64,000 nucleotides of DNA from Filimonas effusa. Lineage in GTDB: Bacteria; Bacteroidota; Bacteroidia; Chitinophagales; Chitinophagaceae. The DNA lies in contig NZ_SDHZ01000001.1 of assembly GCF_004118675.1 (NCBI RefSeq), positions 930,001 to 994,000 of the forward strand, in the 5' to 3' direction. The position numbers were made by a program, and so were the translations under genes. This document shows, in pieces, positions 1-8,258 of the stretch; position 1 is the first letter of the stretch, and every line of letters begins with the position of its first letter. Under the pieces are notes generated by a model. The model had not been told where the DNA came from. It saw only the letters and a list, made by a program, of their open reading frames with translations, and did no database searches.

Positions 1-2325
1 CTTAGAAAGGGGAACGATGGCCTGCACCCTCTGTTTATACTGCTGCTCTTGTTCCTCATCAGCGCCTACGCACTGAATAGGAGTGTACAAGTGTTCGAAG
101 ATTCCGTAAACTGGTTTACAGCCTTGCTGCTGCTATGCTGTACCAATTACCTGATGTTCGCTTTGTTTAAAGAAATGCCCTCCTGGCTGCGCTATCTGCT
201 TTGCTTTGTATTGGGCGTTTCATTCATTGCCTTCCTTTATCTGGCCTTTTACCTGTTACTCTTATATGGAATAAGTGCCGTCGGCTTCATCCTACTGGGT
301 ATTCCTTTACATAGTTTCGTTCCGCTGCTGTTTTGCATTTATTCCGTGGTGCTGGCTCGGAAAACAAGGGAAATAGCTAATGGATATTTTATGACTTGTT
401 GCTGGGGGGCAGGCGTTACACTCTCTGCTGTTATTGCTTATGTGGTTGTCTGGAATGTTCAGGTGAACAAAATGAATAAAGTATATAAAAACACTCCACC
501 GCAAAATGCTTACCCCGCCTGGGTTTCCACCGCAGCGGCAATGTCACCTGGACTTATCTCCGAAAGAATATTGAAATCCGGTATCGTTTACGATGTCCCC
601 TCGCTGAATGATAACTGGTTCTGGAATGTGCCAACACCCCGCAACTTTAATGAAAAACAAAAACATGACCCGCTCGTCATGATCGCTTCGCTCTTCGGCC
701 CGGCTATCAGCGCCCGTGATGACGAAAGAATTAAAATACTCGAAGTATTATTCGACGCCAGGTTTAAAACCGAACGCAGGCTTTGGCGCGACTACAATCT
801 CGAAACCGCCGCCGTCAACACCGCTGTTGAAATCTGGCCTAAACTCCATTTGTCTTATACGCAGTTGGAAATGACCATCGCCGATACGCGTAAACCTTCT
901 CCTTTCATAGCTGCCCCGCGCGAAGCTGTGTTCTCTTTCCGCCTTCCCGAAGGCGGCGTGGTAACAAGCCTTTCGCTCTGGATTAACGGCCGTGAAGAAC
1001 AGGCGCTGCTGTCAACAAAAGCCAGGGCCGATAGCGCTTATAAAACAATAGTAGGTGTAGAGCGGCGCGATCCCTCGGTCGTACACTGGCAGGAAGGTGA
1101 CAGGGTTACGGTAAGGGTTTTCCCGGTCGAAGCAGGCAGCACACGCCGCTTTAAACTTGGTGTCTCAGCGCCGCTTGCTGCACAAAACGATAAACTGACT
1201 TATAAACCGCTTTCGTTCGAAGGCCCCTCCGCCACAGGCGCCAGCGAAAACTTGTCTGTAATGTTTATCGATGATCCGGTGAACTGCCACGCCATAGGCG
1301 TGCACAAGCTTACTCAACAACGCTACCAACGCCAGGGCAGTTACAACACCACCTGGCAACTGGGTTTCGATAAACCAATAGCCTATCACGATGCCTTTAC
1401 ATTCAACGGGAAACAATACAGGCTCTTCGATTCTAAAGTAGAACGCGCCCCCATGAACTGCAAAGAGGTCTATCTCGACCTGAACAGCGAATGGACCAGG
1501 TCCGAATGGAATAAGGTGAACGATTTGCTCAAACAAAAGCAGGTCTTCGTGGTAAATGAAAAAGCCGCCCCGGTAATGGTTACCTCTGAAAACAAAGATG
1601 ATCTTTTCAATCGCCTGCATGGTCGCCGTTTCAGTCTCTTCCCCTTTTATGTTATTCCCGACGTAACAGCAGCGCTGGTGATCTCTAAATCAGGAAAAAT
1701 AGCACCACTGTTGAACGATCTGCATAATACCTCATTCATCGATAAACTGGAAGCCTCCTGGCAACCCGGCCACAAAACAAGATTATTTAACCTCTCTTCA
1801 ACGCTGAACCCTTATTTAACATCCCTGAAACAATGTGGCTTTTTCAACTACGAATCAGGTAACCTTTCCCTGCTGCAGGAATTGATAACCTCCAATCGTT
1901 TCGCCATCGCAGCGAATAACAACCAGGACGTAACACTCGAAAGCGCAAAGCTCACGATTACTTCCGAAGACAGTCTCCCCGGCGCAATAGGCCCATCCGC
2001 CCCCGATCACCTCATGCGCCTGTACGCTTATAATCATATCATGCAACAGGGCGGCCCGGCGCTTATCTCAGGCAATAGCTTTTCCGATACGCTGCTTGCC
2101 GAAGCTGATCAGGCTTATGTTGTATCGCCCGTTTCCAGTTTAATTGTCCTCGAAACGCAGGCCGATTACGACAGGTTCGATATCAAAGCCAGCAAGAACA
2201 GCCTTCAGAACGCAGCGTTGAAATCTAATGGCGCCGTACCGGAACCGCATGAATGGGCCTTAATGATCATGATCGCAGTAACACTGCTTTTCGCAAAATT
2301 TAAATACCGTCTCGCGTGCAAATGA
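1..2325 (+). CDS. XrtN system VIT-domain protein, 5' end cut by window edge
   Basis: The frame is open from base 1, so the gene starts upstream; 774 residues are visible. The first ~130 visible residues are several hydrophobic membrane segments. A VIT (vault/inter-alpha-trypsin-like) domain follows at roughly residues 295-395, containing a SLWINGREEQALL stretch. The C-terminus is a sorting-signal-like tripartite tail: VPEP at about residue 746, then a hydrophobic helix, then basic residues (KFKYRLACK). That matches the PEP-CTERM style of exosortase substrates. The gene overlaps the exosortase N gene by 4 nt (ATGA), so the two are translationally coupled. Bacteroidota XrtN genes are known to pair with a VIT-domain protein of this layout. 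Inference: this protein is XrtN's dedicated, perhaps only, substrate. The function of the VIT protein is unknown. Confidence 0.8.
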   Translation, partial: LRKGNDGLHPLFILLLLFLISAYALNRSVQVFEDSVNWFTALLLLCCTNYLMFALFKEMPSWLRYLLCFVLGVSFIAFLYLAFYLLLLYGISAVGFILLGIPLHSFVPLLFCIYSVVLARKTREIANGYFMTCCWGAGVTLSAVIAYVVVWNVQVNKMNKVYKNTPPQNAYPAWVSTAAAMSPGLISERILKSGIVYDVPSLNDNWFWNVPTPRNFNEKQKHDPLVMIASLFGPAISARDDERIKILEVLFDARFKTERRLWRDYNLETAAVNTAVEIWPKLHLSYTQLEMTIADTRKPSPFIAAPREAVFSFRLPEGGVVTSLSLWINGREEQALLSTKARADSAYKTIVGVERRDPSVVHWQEGDRVTVRVFPVEAGSTRRFKLGVSAPLAAQNDKLTYKPLSFEGPSATGASENLSVMFIDDPVNCHAIGVHKLTQQRYQRQGSYNTTWQLGFDKPIAYHDAFTFNGKQYRLFDSKVERAPMNCKEVYLDLNSEWTRSEWNKVNDLLKQKQVFVVNEKAAPVMVTSENKDDLFNRLHGRRFSLFPFYVIPDVTAALVISKSGKIAPLLNDLHNTSFIDKLEASWQPGHKTRLFNLSSTLNPYLTSLKQCGFFNYESGNLSLLQELITSNRFAIAANNNQDVTLESAKLTITSEDSLPGAIGPSAPDHLMRLYAYNHIMQQGGPALISGNSFSDTLLAEADQAYVVSPVSSLIVLETQADYDRFDIKASKNSLQNAALKSNGAVPEPHEWALMIMIAVTLLFAKFKYRLACK

Positions 2326-3749
2326 ACAACAGGTTACAACAATGGGCCTTCCCCTTTTTCATTGCTGCTTACCTGCTGCTGGCAGCAACCTCCCTACACG
2401 ATTATATCTGTTTGTTCTCAGCACAGGCATTACTGGGCATCACGGCATTCATCTTATCGCTCCGGTCGCAGCCGGTAAAGAAAACGCGTTCCGTCTTCGC
2501 CATCATAACACTGGCCATCGCAGCATTGTCTATCTGCCTGCCGGTAAAAACGGCTATCTACGCCTGCATCGTGATGGCAGCCTTCTTTGCAATCGAAAGC
2601 TTCAGAGGACGCATATCCGCATTATCGCTGCTGGCATTGGCCTTAACAAGCCCCATCTTCGATTACGCAGTGAATATCTTCAGTTTCCCTATCCGCTTGT
2701 GGCTTACCGGCGTCGCCGGTAAGCTGCTTGCCTTAACAGGTGCTCACGTGGTCGTAGAAGGTAACGTTATCTCTTACAACGGCACAGATTTCTCCGTCGA
2801 TCCAGCTTGCATGGGACTTCACATGCTGGTTATCTCTTTGCTGGCGACAGTATTGCTGATGGCCCTTTTTACAAAAAAACAGAAGCGGCAACTATCATGC
2901 ACATACCTGTTGATGTTACTGGTAATAGTAACCCTTCTTAATATCATCGGTAACCTCTTCCGCATACTAAGCCTGGTATTCTTTTCCCTGCTGCCCGGCT
3001 CTCCAATGCACGACCTCATGGGCCTGGCATGCTGGACGGGATATGTATTGGTGCCAGCCTGCTGTTTAAGCAACTGGTTAGTGAAACATAAAGGCACTGT
3101 CCTGCTTCCTGCAAATGAACCGGAAAGCATCAGCGAAGTGCCTCAAAGCGCATCCGGAACAACAGCTCATGATGTAGCAGGGGCATTGATTCATGTCGCT
3201 GAACCGGAAGCAGCCCGGCGCTGTTCAAAACAAGCCTTCCCGGGCGCGTCAAAAACAAGCTTTAAAAAACTGATCTGGCAGAACGCCGCCCTCATGGCCA
3301 TAGTAACACTCGTTGTAATAACGTGTACAAGCAGGTCGGGCGAAGCGCTTGCCCGCACACCTTTGGCAGCGCGCGAAGGATTCAACATAAAACAACTCCC
3401 CGGCGCCGTTACGCAATTGCAAAATAAAGAAGTGCTTATCTACCTGAAAGCCATAACAGGCTTTTATGCCTCCGAACATCACCCCATGATCTGCTGGAAA
3501 GGAAGTGGATATGAATTCAGAAAAGTAAAAACTTACAACGCACCGCATCACCAGGTGTATACCGCACAACTCGAAAGAAAAGACGAAAAATTATATACCG
3601 CCTGGTGGTATACCAATGGTTCTCAGTCAACTATAAGCCAATGGCAATGGCGCTGGGATCTTGTTCGCGGTAGCAGCAACTATGTGCTGGTAAACATTAC
3701 CGCAAACTCTGAAGCAGCATTGCAAAAATATCTGGACTTCTCTTTGTAA
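2322..3749 (+). CDS. xrtN: exosortase N fused to EpsI-like domain
   Basis: This is a polytopic membrane transpeptidase that would cleave and sort PEP-CTERM-like proteins. The exosortase catalytic triad is visible: Cys~163 in DPACMGL, Arg~214 in GNLFRILSL and His~230 in SPMHDLMG, each beside a hydrophobic helix. After a linker (~265-310) and one more TM helix, the C-terminal ~150 residues contain HHPMICWKGSGYEF and resemble EpsI (DUF3485), which in other exosortase systems is often a separate or fused partner. I chose the ATG at 2322, which overlaps the upstream stop as ATGA; a GTG at 2316 would add two residues. The VIT gene just upstream is the likely substrate gene. Confidence is high for exosortase and good for type N. 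Confidence 0.87.
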   Translation: MNNRLQQWAFPFFIAAYLLLAATSLHDYICLFSAQALLGITAFILSLRSQPVKKTRSVFAIITLAIAALSICLPVKTAIYACIVMAAFFAIESFRGRISALSLLALALTSPIFDYAVNIFSFPIRLWLTGVAGKLLALTGAHVVVEGNVISYNGTDFSVDPACMGLHMLVISLLATVLLMALFTKKQKRQLSCTYLLMLLVIVTLLNIIGNLFRILSLVFFSLLPGSPMHDLMGLACWTGYVLVPACCLSNWLVKHKGTVLLPANEPESISEVPQSASGTTAHDVAGALIHVAEPEAARRCSKQAFPGASKTSFKKLIWQNAALMAIVTLVVITCTSRSGEALARTPLAAREGFNIKQLPGAVTQLQNKEVLIYLKAITGFYASEHHPMICWKGSGYEFRKVKTYNAPHHQVYTAQLERKDEKLYTAWWYTNGSQSTISQWQWRWDLVRGSSNYVLVNITANSEAALQKYLDFSL

Positions 3750-3780
3750 CCCTTGTCTTATATTGCAGTATAACACGCCC

Positions 3781-3809
3781 AACGGGGCTGGTCCGATAAT
3801 TGCCCCGTT
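3781..3809 (+). promoter_or_regulatory. hairpin in xrtN-3823 intergenic region
   Basis: AACGGGGC (3781-3788) and GCCCCGTT (3802-3809) form a perfect 8-bp stem with a 13-nt loop. The stem ends 13 nt before the ATG at 3823. It is followed by an A-run, not a T-run, so on the + strand it is not a classical terminator. It may be an mRNA 3'-end-stabilising or leader hairpin. Confidence 0.4.
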
Positions 3810-3822
3810 ATAAAAAAAGAAT

Positions 3823-4356
3823 ATGCTGCGATCTACCATCTGTTGTCTGCTTTTGCTTTTCACCACCTGTACCATAAACGCACAGGATTCTGTTCCTGTT
3901 CTCAAAGGCTGGAGAGTAACACAAAATAATGGCACCTACGAGTATACGCCCAATACCGCGGTAAAAGCAGAATTCTCCTACACTATATTACCGCTAACCG
4001 CCGGCGACGACCAGCCGCTCGGCGATTGGCTCGCAGAACAGGCAGTGAAAGAGCTTGCTGTTGCTGGTTGGACAGTCCTTCCGGGTATGGAAGCACAGCG
4101 CGGAAATACAGAGTCTTTTATTACATGGTCGTCGGTAGCGGAGGATAAACAATCCCGCCGCATGGCAGTAAGCTTCATGGCTTATCGTAAAGACTCCGCA
4201 ACGATACGATATGGAAAACTGATGGCAGGCGCACACGGCACCAACCAGGATTACCTGAATGCAGCCATCCAGCATTTTATAGATCTCTCCAGGAAAGAAG
4301 GTATGGTGCCCGACGACAGGATAAAAAATACACGTAAGAAAAAGAAACGGCACTAA
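3823..4356 (+). CDS. secreted hypothetical protein
   Basis: I do not recognise the family. The 177-aa protein starts with a clear signal peptide (MLRSTICCLLLLFTTCTINA, cleavage before QDS). A ~150-residue globular part follows, with alternating beta-type segments and one amphipathic helix near the end (YLNAAIQHFIDLSRKE). The C-terminus is strongly basic (KNTRKKKKRH). It lies 73 nt downstream of xrtN on the same strand and is convergent with the heme oxygenase gene, with a hairpin between. It could belong to the xrtN transcription unit, but nothing in the sequence ties it to sorting. It is probably periplasmic. Confidence 0.7.
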   Translation: MLRSTICCLLLLFTTCTINAQDSVPVLKGWRVTQNNGTYEYTPNTAVKAEFSYTILPLTAGDDQPLGDWLAEQAVKELAVAGWTVLPGMEAQRGNTESFITWSSVAEDKQSRRMAVSFMAYRKDSATIRYGKLMAGAHGTNQDYLNAAIQHFIDLSRKEGMVPDDRIKNTRKKKKRH

Positions 4357-4380
4357 AAAAGCCGGCACAGGGCCGGCCTT
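4355..4380. terminator. bidirectional terminator between convergent genes
   Basis: A GCCGGC/GCCGGC stem (4361-4366 with 4372-4377) is flanked by an A-run on the left and CTT on the right. It lies between the stop of the gene at 3823 and the stop of the heme oxygenase gene on the other strand. The A-run is a T-run on the minus strand, so termination of the minus-strand gene is best supported. Confidence 0.6.
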
Positions 4381-4399
4381 ATAATAAAATGCGCCTTCG

Positions 4400-4960
4400 T
4401 TACGCAACAGCTACATCGGCAAACACATAAGAAAAATGCTCGAACGTGTCGTTCGCAATAGCGATCGCCTCCGCCTCCGCTGCTTCTGTTTTCGCATGAT
4501 TGTTCAGTACTTCCGTGAATATACCCCACATCTGGCCGGTAGCTTCACCATAACCGGAAAAGAACGATACGCCTTCCGTAATACCTTCCTTCTCCAGCAT
4601 CTTCACAATAATACTCCCTCCCATGATCGATCCTTCCAACACATAAAGCGCACCCAATGCCTTTATCGTATTGTCAATGGAAGGAGTAGTGGTAGCAGGT
4701 AATTCTGTTACATTACCCCCCAATGCTTCTATATCATTTTTGATATACGACGAATTCCTGCGCTGTGCATGATCAGGTAATACCTCCGCGGTAATATAGG
4801 GTGCTATTACACGTTCTATATGACTGAAATAAGCATAAAAATGTTTCAGGAAATCAGCATAATCCTGGTTACTCCGAATGGCTTTTAACTTCTGCACCAC
4901 TTTCTTCTCTAATCGCAAATGTGCGTCTCTGGTGGCCTCTTTAATAGATTGACTTAGCAT
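4400..4960 (-). CDS. biliverdin-producing heme oxygenase
   Basis: This is predicted to oxidise heme to biliverdin, CO and Fe2+ in the cytoplasm. The N-terminus MLSQSIKEATRDAHLRLEK has the helix with the proximal-ligand His (about residue 14) typical of bacterial heme oxygenases. The distal helix region with glycines is seen at YVLEGSIMGGSIIVKML. At 186 aa the length is normal for the family. The open frame extends ~100 residues further upstream, but that part is unlike heme oxygenase and low-complexity, so I start at the ATG at 4960. No phytochrome or TonB heme-uptake gene is adjacent, so either iron acquisition or bilin supply is possible. Confidence 0.83.
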   Translation of the reverse strand: MLSQSIKEATRDAHLRLEKKVVQKLKAIRSNQDYADFLKHFYAYFSHIERVIAPYITAEVLPDHAQRRNSSYIKNDIEALGGNVTELPATTTPSIDNTIKALGALYVLEGSIMGGSIIVKMLEKEGITEGVSFFSGYGEATGQMWGIFTEVLNNHAKTEAAEAEAIAIANDTFEHFSYVFADVAVA

Positions 4961-5256
4961 GCTAAAAATGTTTTTGATTGTTTGTCCGTTGCTGAAAGCG
5001 AAACCCGGAAAAGGGTAGAGGCGAGGTAAATGGAAATACGAATATAGTGAAAAAAAAAACACGCACAGTATTACCTGTATAGCAATTAATAGCAGGCCAA
5101 TGACACCCTCGTGGAAAACAGGTGGAAAAATCCGGGAAATTATCCTTTGAACTAGGGTAGGGTATTTTTCGCATTCATCCGATGCTTTATTTTCGTTCCA
5201 ACACCAGAAAAGCAAATCTGCCGCATATGTATAAATACTACTACAGGAAGGCTTAT

Positions 5257-5544
5257 ATGTCAGGAACATCTTTGATCGAATTCTTTAAAGGCACAGGCCG
5301 CGATGGTTTTTTTACTACTGTATTCGCAGCTTTAAGCAGCATTCATCCCACCGTAAAAGGTGTGAAAGAACTTTGGCTGAACGATGAAGTGGTTTTTAGC
5401 GTCAACTCCGATCTGGGTAATTTCATGCTCTCTAAAAACATCGACGAACACTCCTGCATCATGGCCGATGGCGATAGCGTTTGCATAGAAAAAATTGAAC
5501 AATTGCTGGCTCAGCACCCCCAGTTCGAACTGGCTGTTTGTTAA
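5257..5544 (+). CDS. small hypothetical protein (95 aa)
   Basis: No family recognised. I chose the start MSGTSLIEFF because an AGGAAGG ribosome-binding site sits just upstream (5245-5251). In-frame ATGs further up would add a tail rich in Tyr, Lys and Arg. The protein is soluble, with no signal peptide or membrane segment, and looks like a compact alpha/beta domain ending in KIEQLLAQHPQFELAVC. It is divergent from the heme oxygenase gene, sharing a ~300-bp intergenic region. Its stop overlaps the stop of yeiH on the opposite strand by 4 nt. Confidence 0.6.
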   Translation: MSGTSLIEFFKGTGRDGFFTTVFAALSSIHPTVKGVKELWLNDEVVFSVNSDLGNFMLSKNIDEHSCIMADGDSVCIEKIEQLLAQHPQFELAVC

Positions 5545-6515
5545 TGATGACACAGGTAATACAAGGTGCCAGCTGAAATCAGCGCCCAAAGCACTATACC
5601 CTGTATAAAGGGCTTGAAACCTACCTGGCGTAAGGTGCCGGCCGATAACCCGCTTCCTATCAGGAATAACGTAAGGGTCAACCCGGAATGAGACAGCTTT
5701 ACAAGATAATGACCATACGCTTGTATTACCGGAACATAGGTGTTCAGTAGCATTGCCGCAATAAAAAATAGTATAAACCAGGGCAGCTTTACGCTGCCCT
5801 TTTTTTGCCGGAATACCAGCGCCGAAATAACGCCCACAGGAACGATCCACAACGCACGCGCCAGCTTCACGGTAGTAGCTACCGCCAGCGCTTCCGGCCC
5901 GTATTTAGCCGCTGCACCCACAACGGAACTCGTATCATGTATGGCGATGGCGCTCCATAAACCAAACTGTGTTTCATTTAATCCTATCCACCTGCCCACT
6001 ACAGGAAATATAAATAACGCTGCTGAATTTAAAATGAATACCGTGCCCAGCGCTACTGTCATCTGTTTCTCTTCAGCTTTTATGACAGGCGATACAGCAG
6101 CAATAGCACTGCCGCCGCAAATGGCAGTTCCCGATGTAATAAGATAGGCTGTCTTTTTCTCCACCCCCAGCAGCTTGCCCAGTACAACGCCTCCCGTCAG
6201 CGTTGCAATAATACTGATGGCCGTAATCCCAAATCCTTCCCGCCCCGCAGCCGCAGCAGTATAAATGTTCATCCCAAACCCCAGCCCCACAACAGATACC
6301 TGTAACAACAAACGGGTGATGCTATGATTTAAATGCAGATAAGGATGACCAATGAACTGTGCCGTACCTATACCCAGTAGCAACGCTGCAGGCGCACTAA
6401 CCAATGGTGTGAAACAACTGGCCGCCGCCAGCAGAAATAATAGCTCTTTTGTGGTCATGCTGCGATCTGCTAATGCCAGGTGCCGCACTGTCGCAAACCT
6501 GTTGCTGAACTTCAT
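5541..6515 (-). CDS. YeiH family putative sulfate/sulfite exporter
   Basis: The UPF0324/YeiH family (Cons_hypoth698) has about ten TM segments. Recognisable family motifs include GFGMNIYTAAAAGREG, TSGTAICGGSAIAAVSPVI and AIHDTSSVVGAAAKYG. The 324-aa length fits. I start at MKFSNR (6515) because AAGGAAA lies just upstream on the minus strand; an in-frame ATG at 6545 would add ten residues. The gene lies 69 nt downstream of a LysR-type regulator on the same strand, the common yeiH/yeiE-like pairing in which the regulator responds to sulfite in enterobacteria. The transported substrate is inferred only. Confidence 0.85.
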   Translation of the reverse strand: MKFSNRFATVRHLALADRSMTTKELLFLLAAASCFTPLVSAPAALLLGIGTAQFIGHPYLHLNHSITRLLLQVSVVGLGFGMNIYTAAAAGREGFGITAISIIATLTGGVVLGKLLGVEKKTAYLITSGTAICGGSAIAAVSPVIKAEEKQMTVALGTVFILNSAALFIFPVVGRWIGLNETQFGLWSAIAIHDTSSVVGAAAKYGPEALAVATTVKLARALWIVPVGVISALVFRQKKGSVKLPWFILFFIAAMLLNTYVPVIQAYGHYLVKLSHSGLTLTLFLIGSGLSAGTLRQVGFKPFIQGIVLWALISAGTLYYLCHH

Positions 6516-6584
6516 ACGCGTTTCCTTTGTGATAACAAAGGTCAACGCTTAAACAACGGGAATGAAATCGCTATTCTTTATCTC

Positions 6585-7481
6585 TCATAACTTGTAGTTA
6601 TAAGAGCGGCAGAACTTCATAAACAATTCCGCCAGTCCTTCCGCCTGCCCATGCGGCTGAATAAAGTTGAAAGACCGTACTATCCGCAGCCCCTTGATCG
6701 CAAGCACACTAAAATCTTTGTATTGTAATTCCTTTTGTATGGCATGTATCGACAAAAACGCCATACTCTCCGAATGTATCAGGTACGATTTGATGCTTTC
6801 TGTACTGCCCAGCTGCATTTCCTTCCGCAGTTGCGAAATACGTATCCCTGCCGGCTTTAGCGCATGCGCCAGCACCTCCAGCGTCCCGGAACCGGGTTCC
6901 CGCAATAAGAGCGGGATCTGCAACAGCTCTTCGGGTTTTATAACGCCCCTGCGCGCCAGCGCATGGTTGACGCCCGACACCAGTACCAGCTCGTCTTTTA
7001 CAAACTCGGTATACTTGAATAACTTGTTCTTCGAATGGCCTTCAATGATCCCCAGATCTATTTGTTTGTCTAACAAGGCTTGCTCCGTCTGTGCAGTATT
7101 ATTGATGGAAAGGGTAACTCTTATATCCTTGAACTTCCTGTGAAAGGCCGCAAGCAGCGGCGGCAATACATATTGCGCTACTGTGGTGCTGGCGCCTATC
7201 CGTAATAAACCGTTATGGCGCTGCGAAAAGGTATTCATCTCAAAGCTCAGGTTGCGGTATACCTCGAATAACTGCTCGGTATATTGCAATAACAAGTCTC
7301 CCGCAGCAGTAAGTTTAATGCGCGTACCGTTGCGCTCAAAAAGCGCTACATTGAAATGATGCTCTATTTCCTGTATATGTTTGGTGACAGCCGGTTGTGT
7401 AATGAACAGCTCTTCAGCAGCCTTCGTGAAATTGAGGCGCCGCGCAACAGCGTGAAATACTCGTAAACGAAAATCAAACAT
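6585..7481 (-). CDS. LysR-family transcriptional regulator
   Basis: This is a 298-aa LysR-type regulator. The N-terminal winged helix-turn-helix covers residues 1-60 (NFTKAAEELFITQPAVTKHIQEIE). It is followed by the periplasmic-binding-like effector domain (LRIGASTTVAQYVLPPLL, IDLGIIEGH, LLLREPGSGT), the CysB/CbbR/YeiE type. It is immediately upstream of, and co-directional with, the YeiH exporter gene, so the two probably form one transcription unit or a local regulator-target pair. The effector is inferred to be a sulfur oxyanion from the neighbour only. Confidence 0.9.
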   Translation of the reverse strand: MFDFRLRVFHAVARRLNFTKAAEELFITQPAVTKHIQEIEHHFNVALFERNGTRIKLTAAGDLLLQYTEQLFEVYRNLSFEMNTFSQRHNGLLRIGASTTVAQYVLPPLLAAFHRKFKDIRVTLSINNTAQTEQALLDKQIDLGIIEGHSKNKLFKYTEFVKDELVLVSGVNHALARRGVIKPEELLQIPLLLREPGSGTLEVLAHALKPAGIRISQLRKEMQLGSTESIKSYLIHSESMAFLSIHAIQKELQYKDFSVLAIKGLRIVRSFNFIQPHGQAEGLAELFMKFCRSYNYKL

Positions 7482-7531
7482 GGGGTAAAACTAGCTATTA
7501 TTTCCATCCCACGCACCCCGCCGCAGCCTTG

Positions 7532-7981
7532 TCAGCATCCTTCCAAACGCCGCGTATCTATAATGTATTGTATCCGCCACCCTTCAGCCAGCCGTACCAG
7601 CTGAATACAATTCACGCCGCAGTGTAATAACTTCCCGCCGAAATAAAACTGGTAAGGAGCCCATACCAGCGCCAGGTCGCCATCTATACGTATCAGGTCA
7701 AACGTCATCTTTTCTTCAGCAGTACCCGCCGGGAATTTTTTCAGTATCCCCGCAACTTCGGCTACAAACTCCGATCGTACCGTCGTTTTGTTGAGCTTGT
7801 CCTTTTCAACCGTTTGCATAATGGCTTCCGGGGCAAAACAGCCATGAAATGCCACGCTGTCGCTTAGCAACATTGCTTTGAACAGGTTATTGACGATCAC
7901 CTTTACAGAATCAGTTTCTTCCTGGGCTTTTATTGTGGTAATGGCAAGCAGGAGGAAGCTTATACAGAGGATAGTGCGCAT
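7532..7981 (-). CDS. secreted NTF2-like (SnoaL/DUF4440-type) protein
   Basis: The protein has 149 residues. A signal peptide (MRTILCISFLLLAITTIKA) is followed by an NTF2-like cone fold: VIVNNLFKAMLLSDSVAFHGCFAPEA at the start and FDLIRIDGDLALVWAPYQFYFGGKLLHCGVNCIQLVRLAEGWRIQYI in the sheet. Such proteins are often annotated as nuclear transport factor 2 family or putative lumazine-binding. No specific function can be assigned. It lies 50 nt upstream of the LysR gene on the same strand and may share its transcript. Confidence 0.72.
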   Translation of the reverse strand: MRTILCISFLLLAITTIKAQEETDSVKVIVNNLFKAMLLSDSVAFHGCFAPEAIMQTVEKDKLNKTTVRSEFVAEVAGILKKFPAGTAEEKMTFDLIRIDGDLALVWAPYQFYFGGKLLHCGVNCIQLVRLAEGWRIQYIIDTRRLEGC

Positions 7982-8028
7982 ATAGGTTATAATTGAACCT
8001 AAAAGGTACGGATTTATAGCCTTATAGG

Positions 8029-8148
8029 CTAATACGCCACTAACTTGTATTTTGCAGCCGTAAATTCGTATCCATCGGGCCAGCGCTCTGCAACATAGAA
8101 CGGCCTTTCAAACGACCCGCTCTCCTTAAAAGAATCATAAAGTATCAT
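8029..8148 (-). CDS. possible small protein (39 aa)
   Basis: A 39-codon frame with an ATG at 8148 and a TAG at 8029-8031 fills the otherwise empty 277-nt gap. The residues look protein-like rather than random: aromatic-rich and soluble, with FERPFYVAERWPDGYEF in the middle and no low complexity. No family is recognised and no strong ribosome-binding site is visible. It could be a genuine small protein or the remnant of a larger gene. Confidence 0.35.
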   Translation of the reverse strand: MILYDSFKESGSFERPFYVAERWPDGYEFTAAKYKLVAY

Positions 8149-8258
8149 GGGAAACCACTAAATTCTTCGTATACAACCATGTAGCAGTACGTTTTCTGGG
8201 AAATTACCGGCATATTTGCTTCCTGAATAGGAAAAAATTAATAAAAACGAGTAGAGGA

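Noticed and set aside
2819-3130. Antisense ORFs opposite xrtN and other long genes
   Set aside because: They lie entirely within well-supported genes, have no family pattern and reflect codon bias of the sense strand.
4961-5269. ~100-residue N-terminal extension of heme oxygenase
   Set aside because: It does not resemble the family and overlaps the divergent promoter region and gene; the ATG at 4960 gives the normal length.
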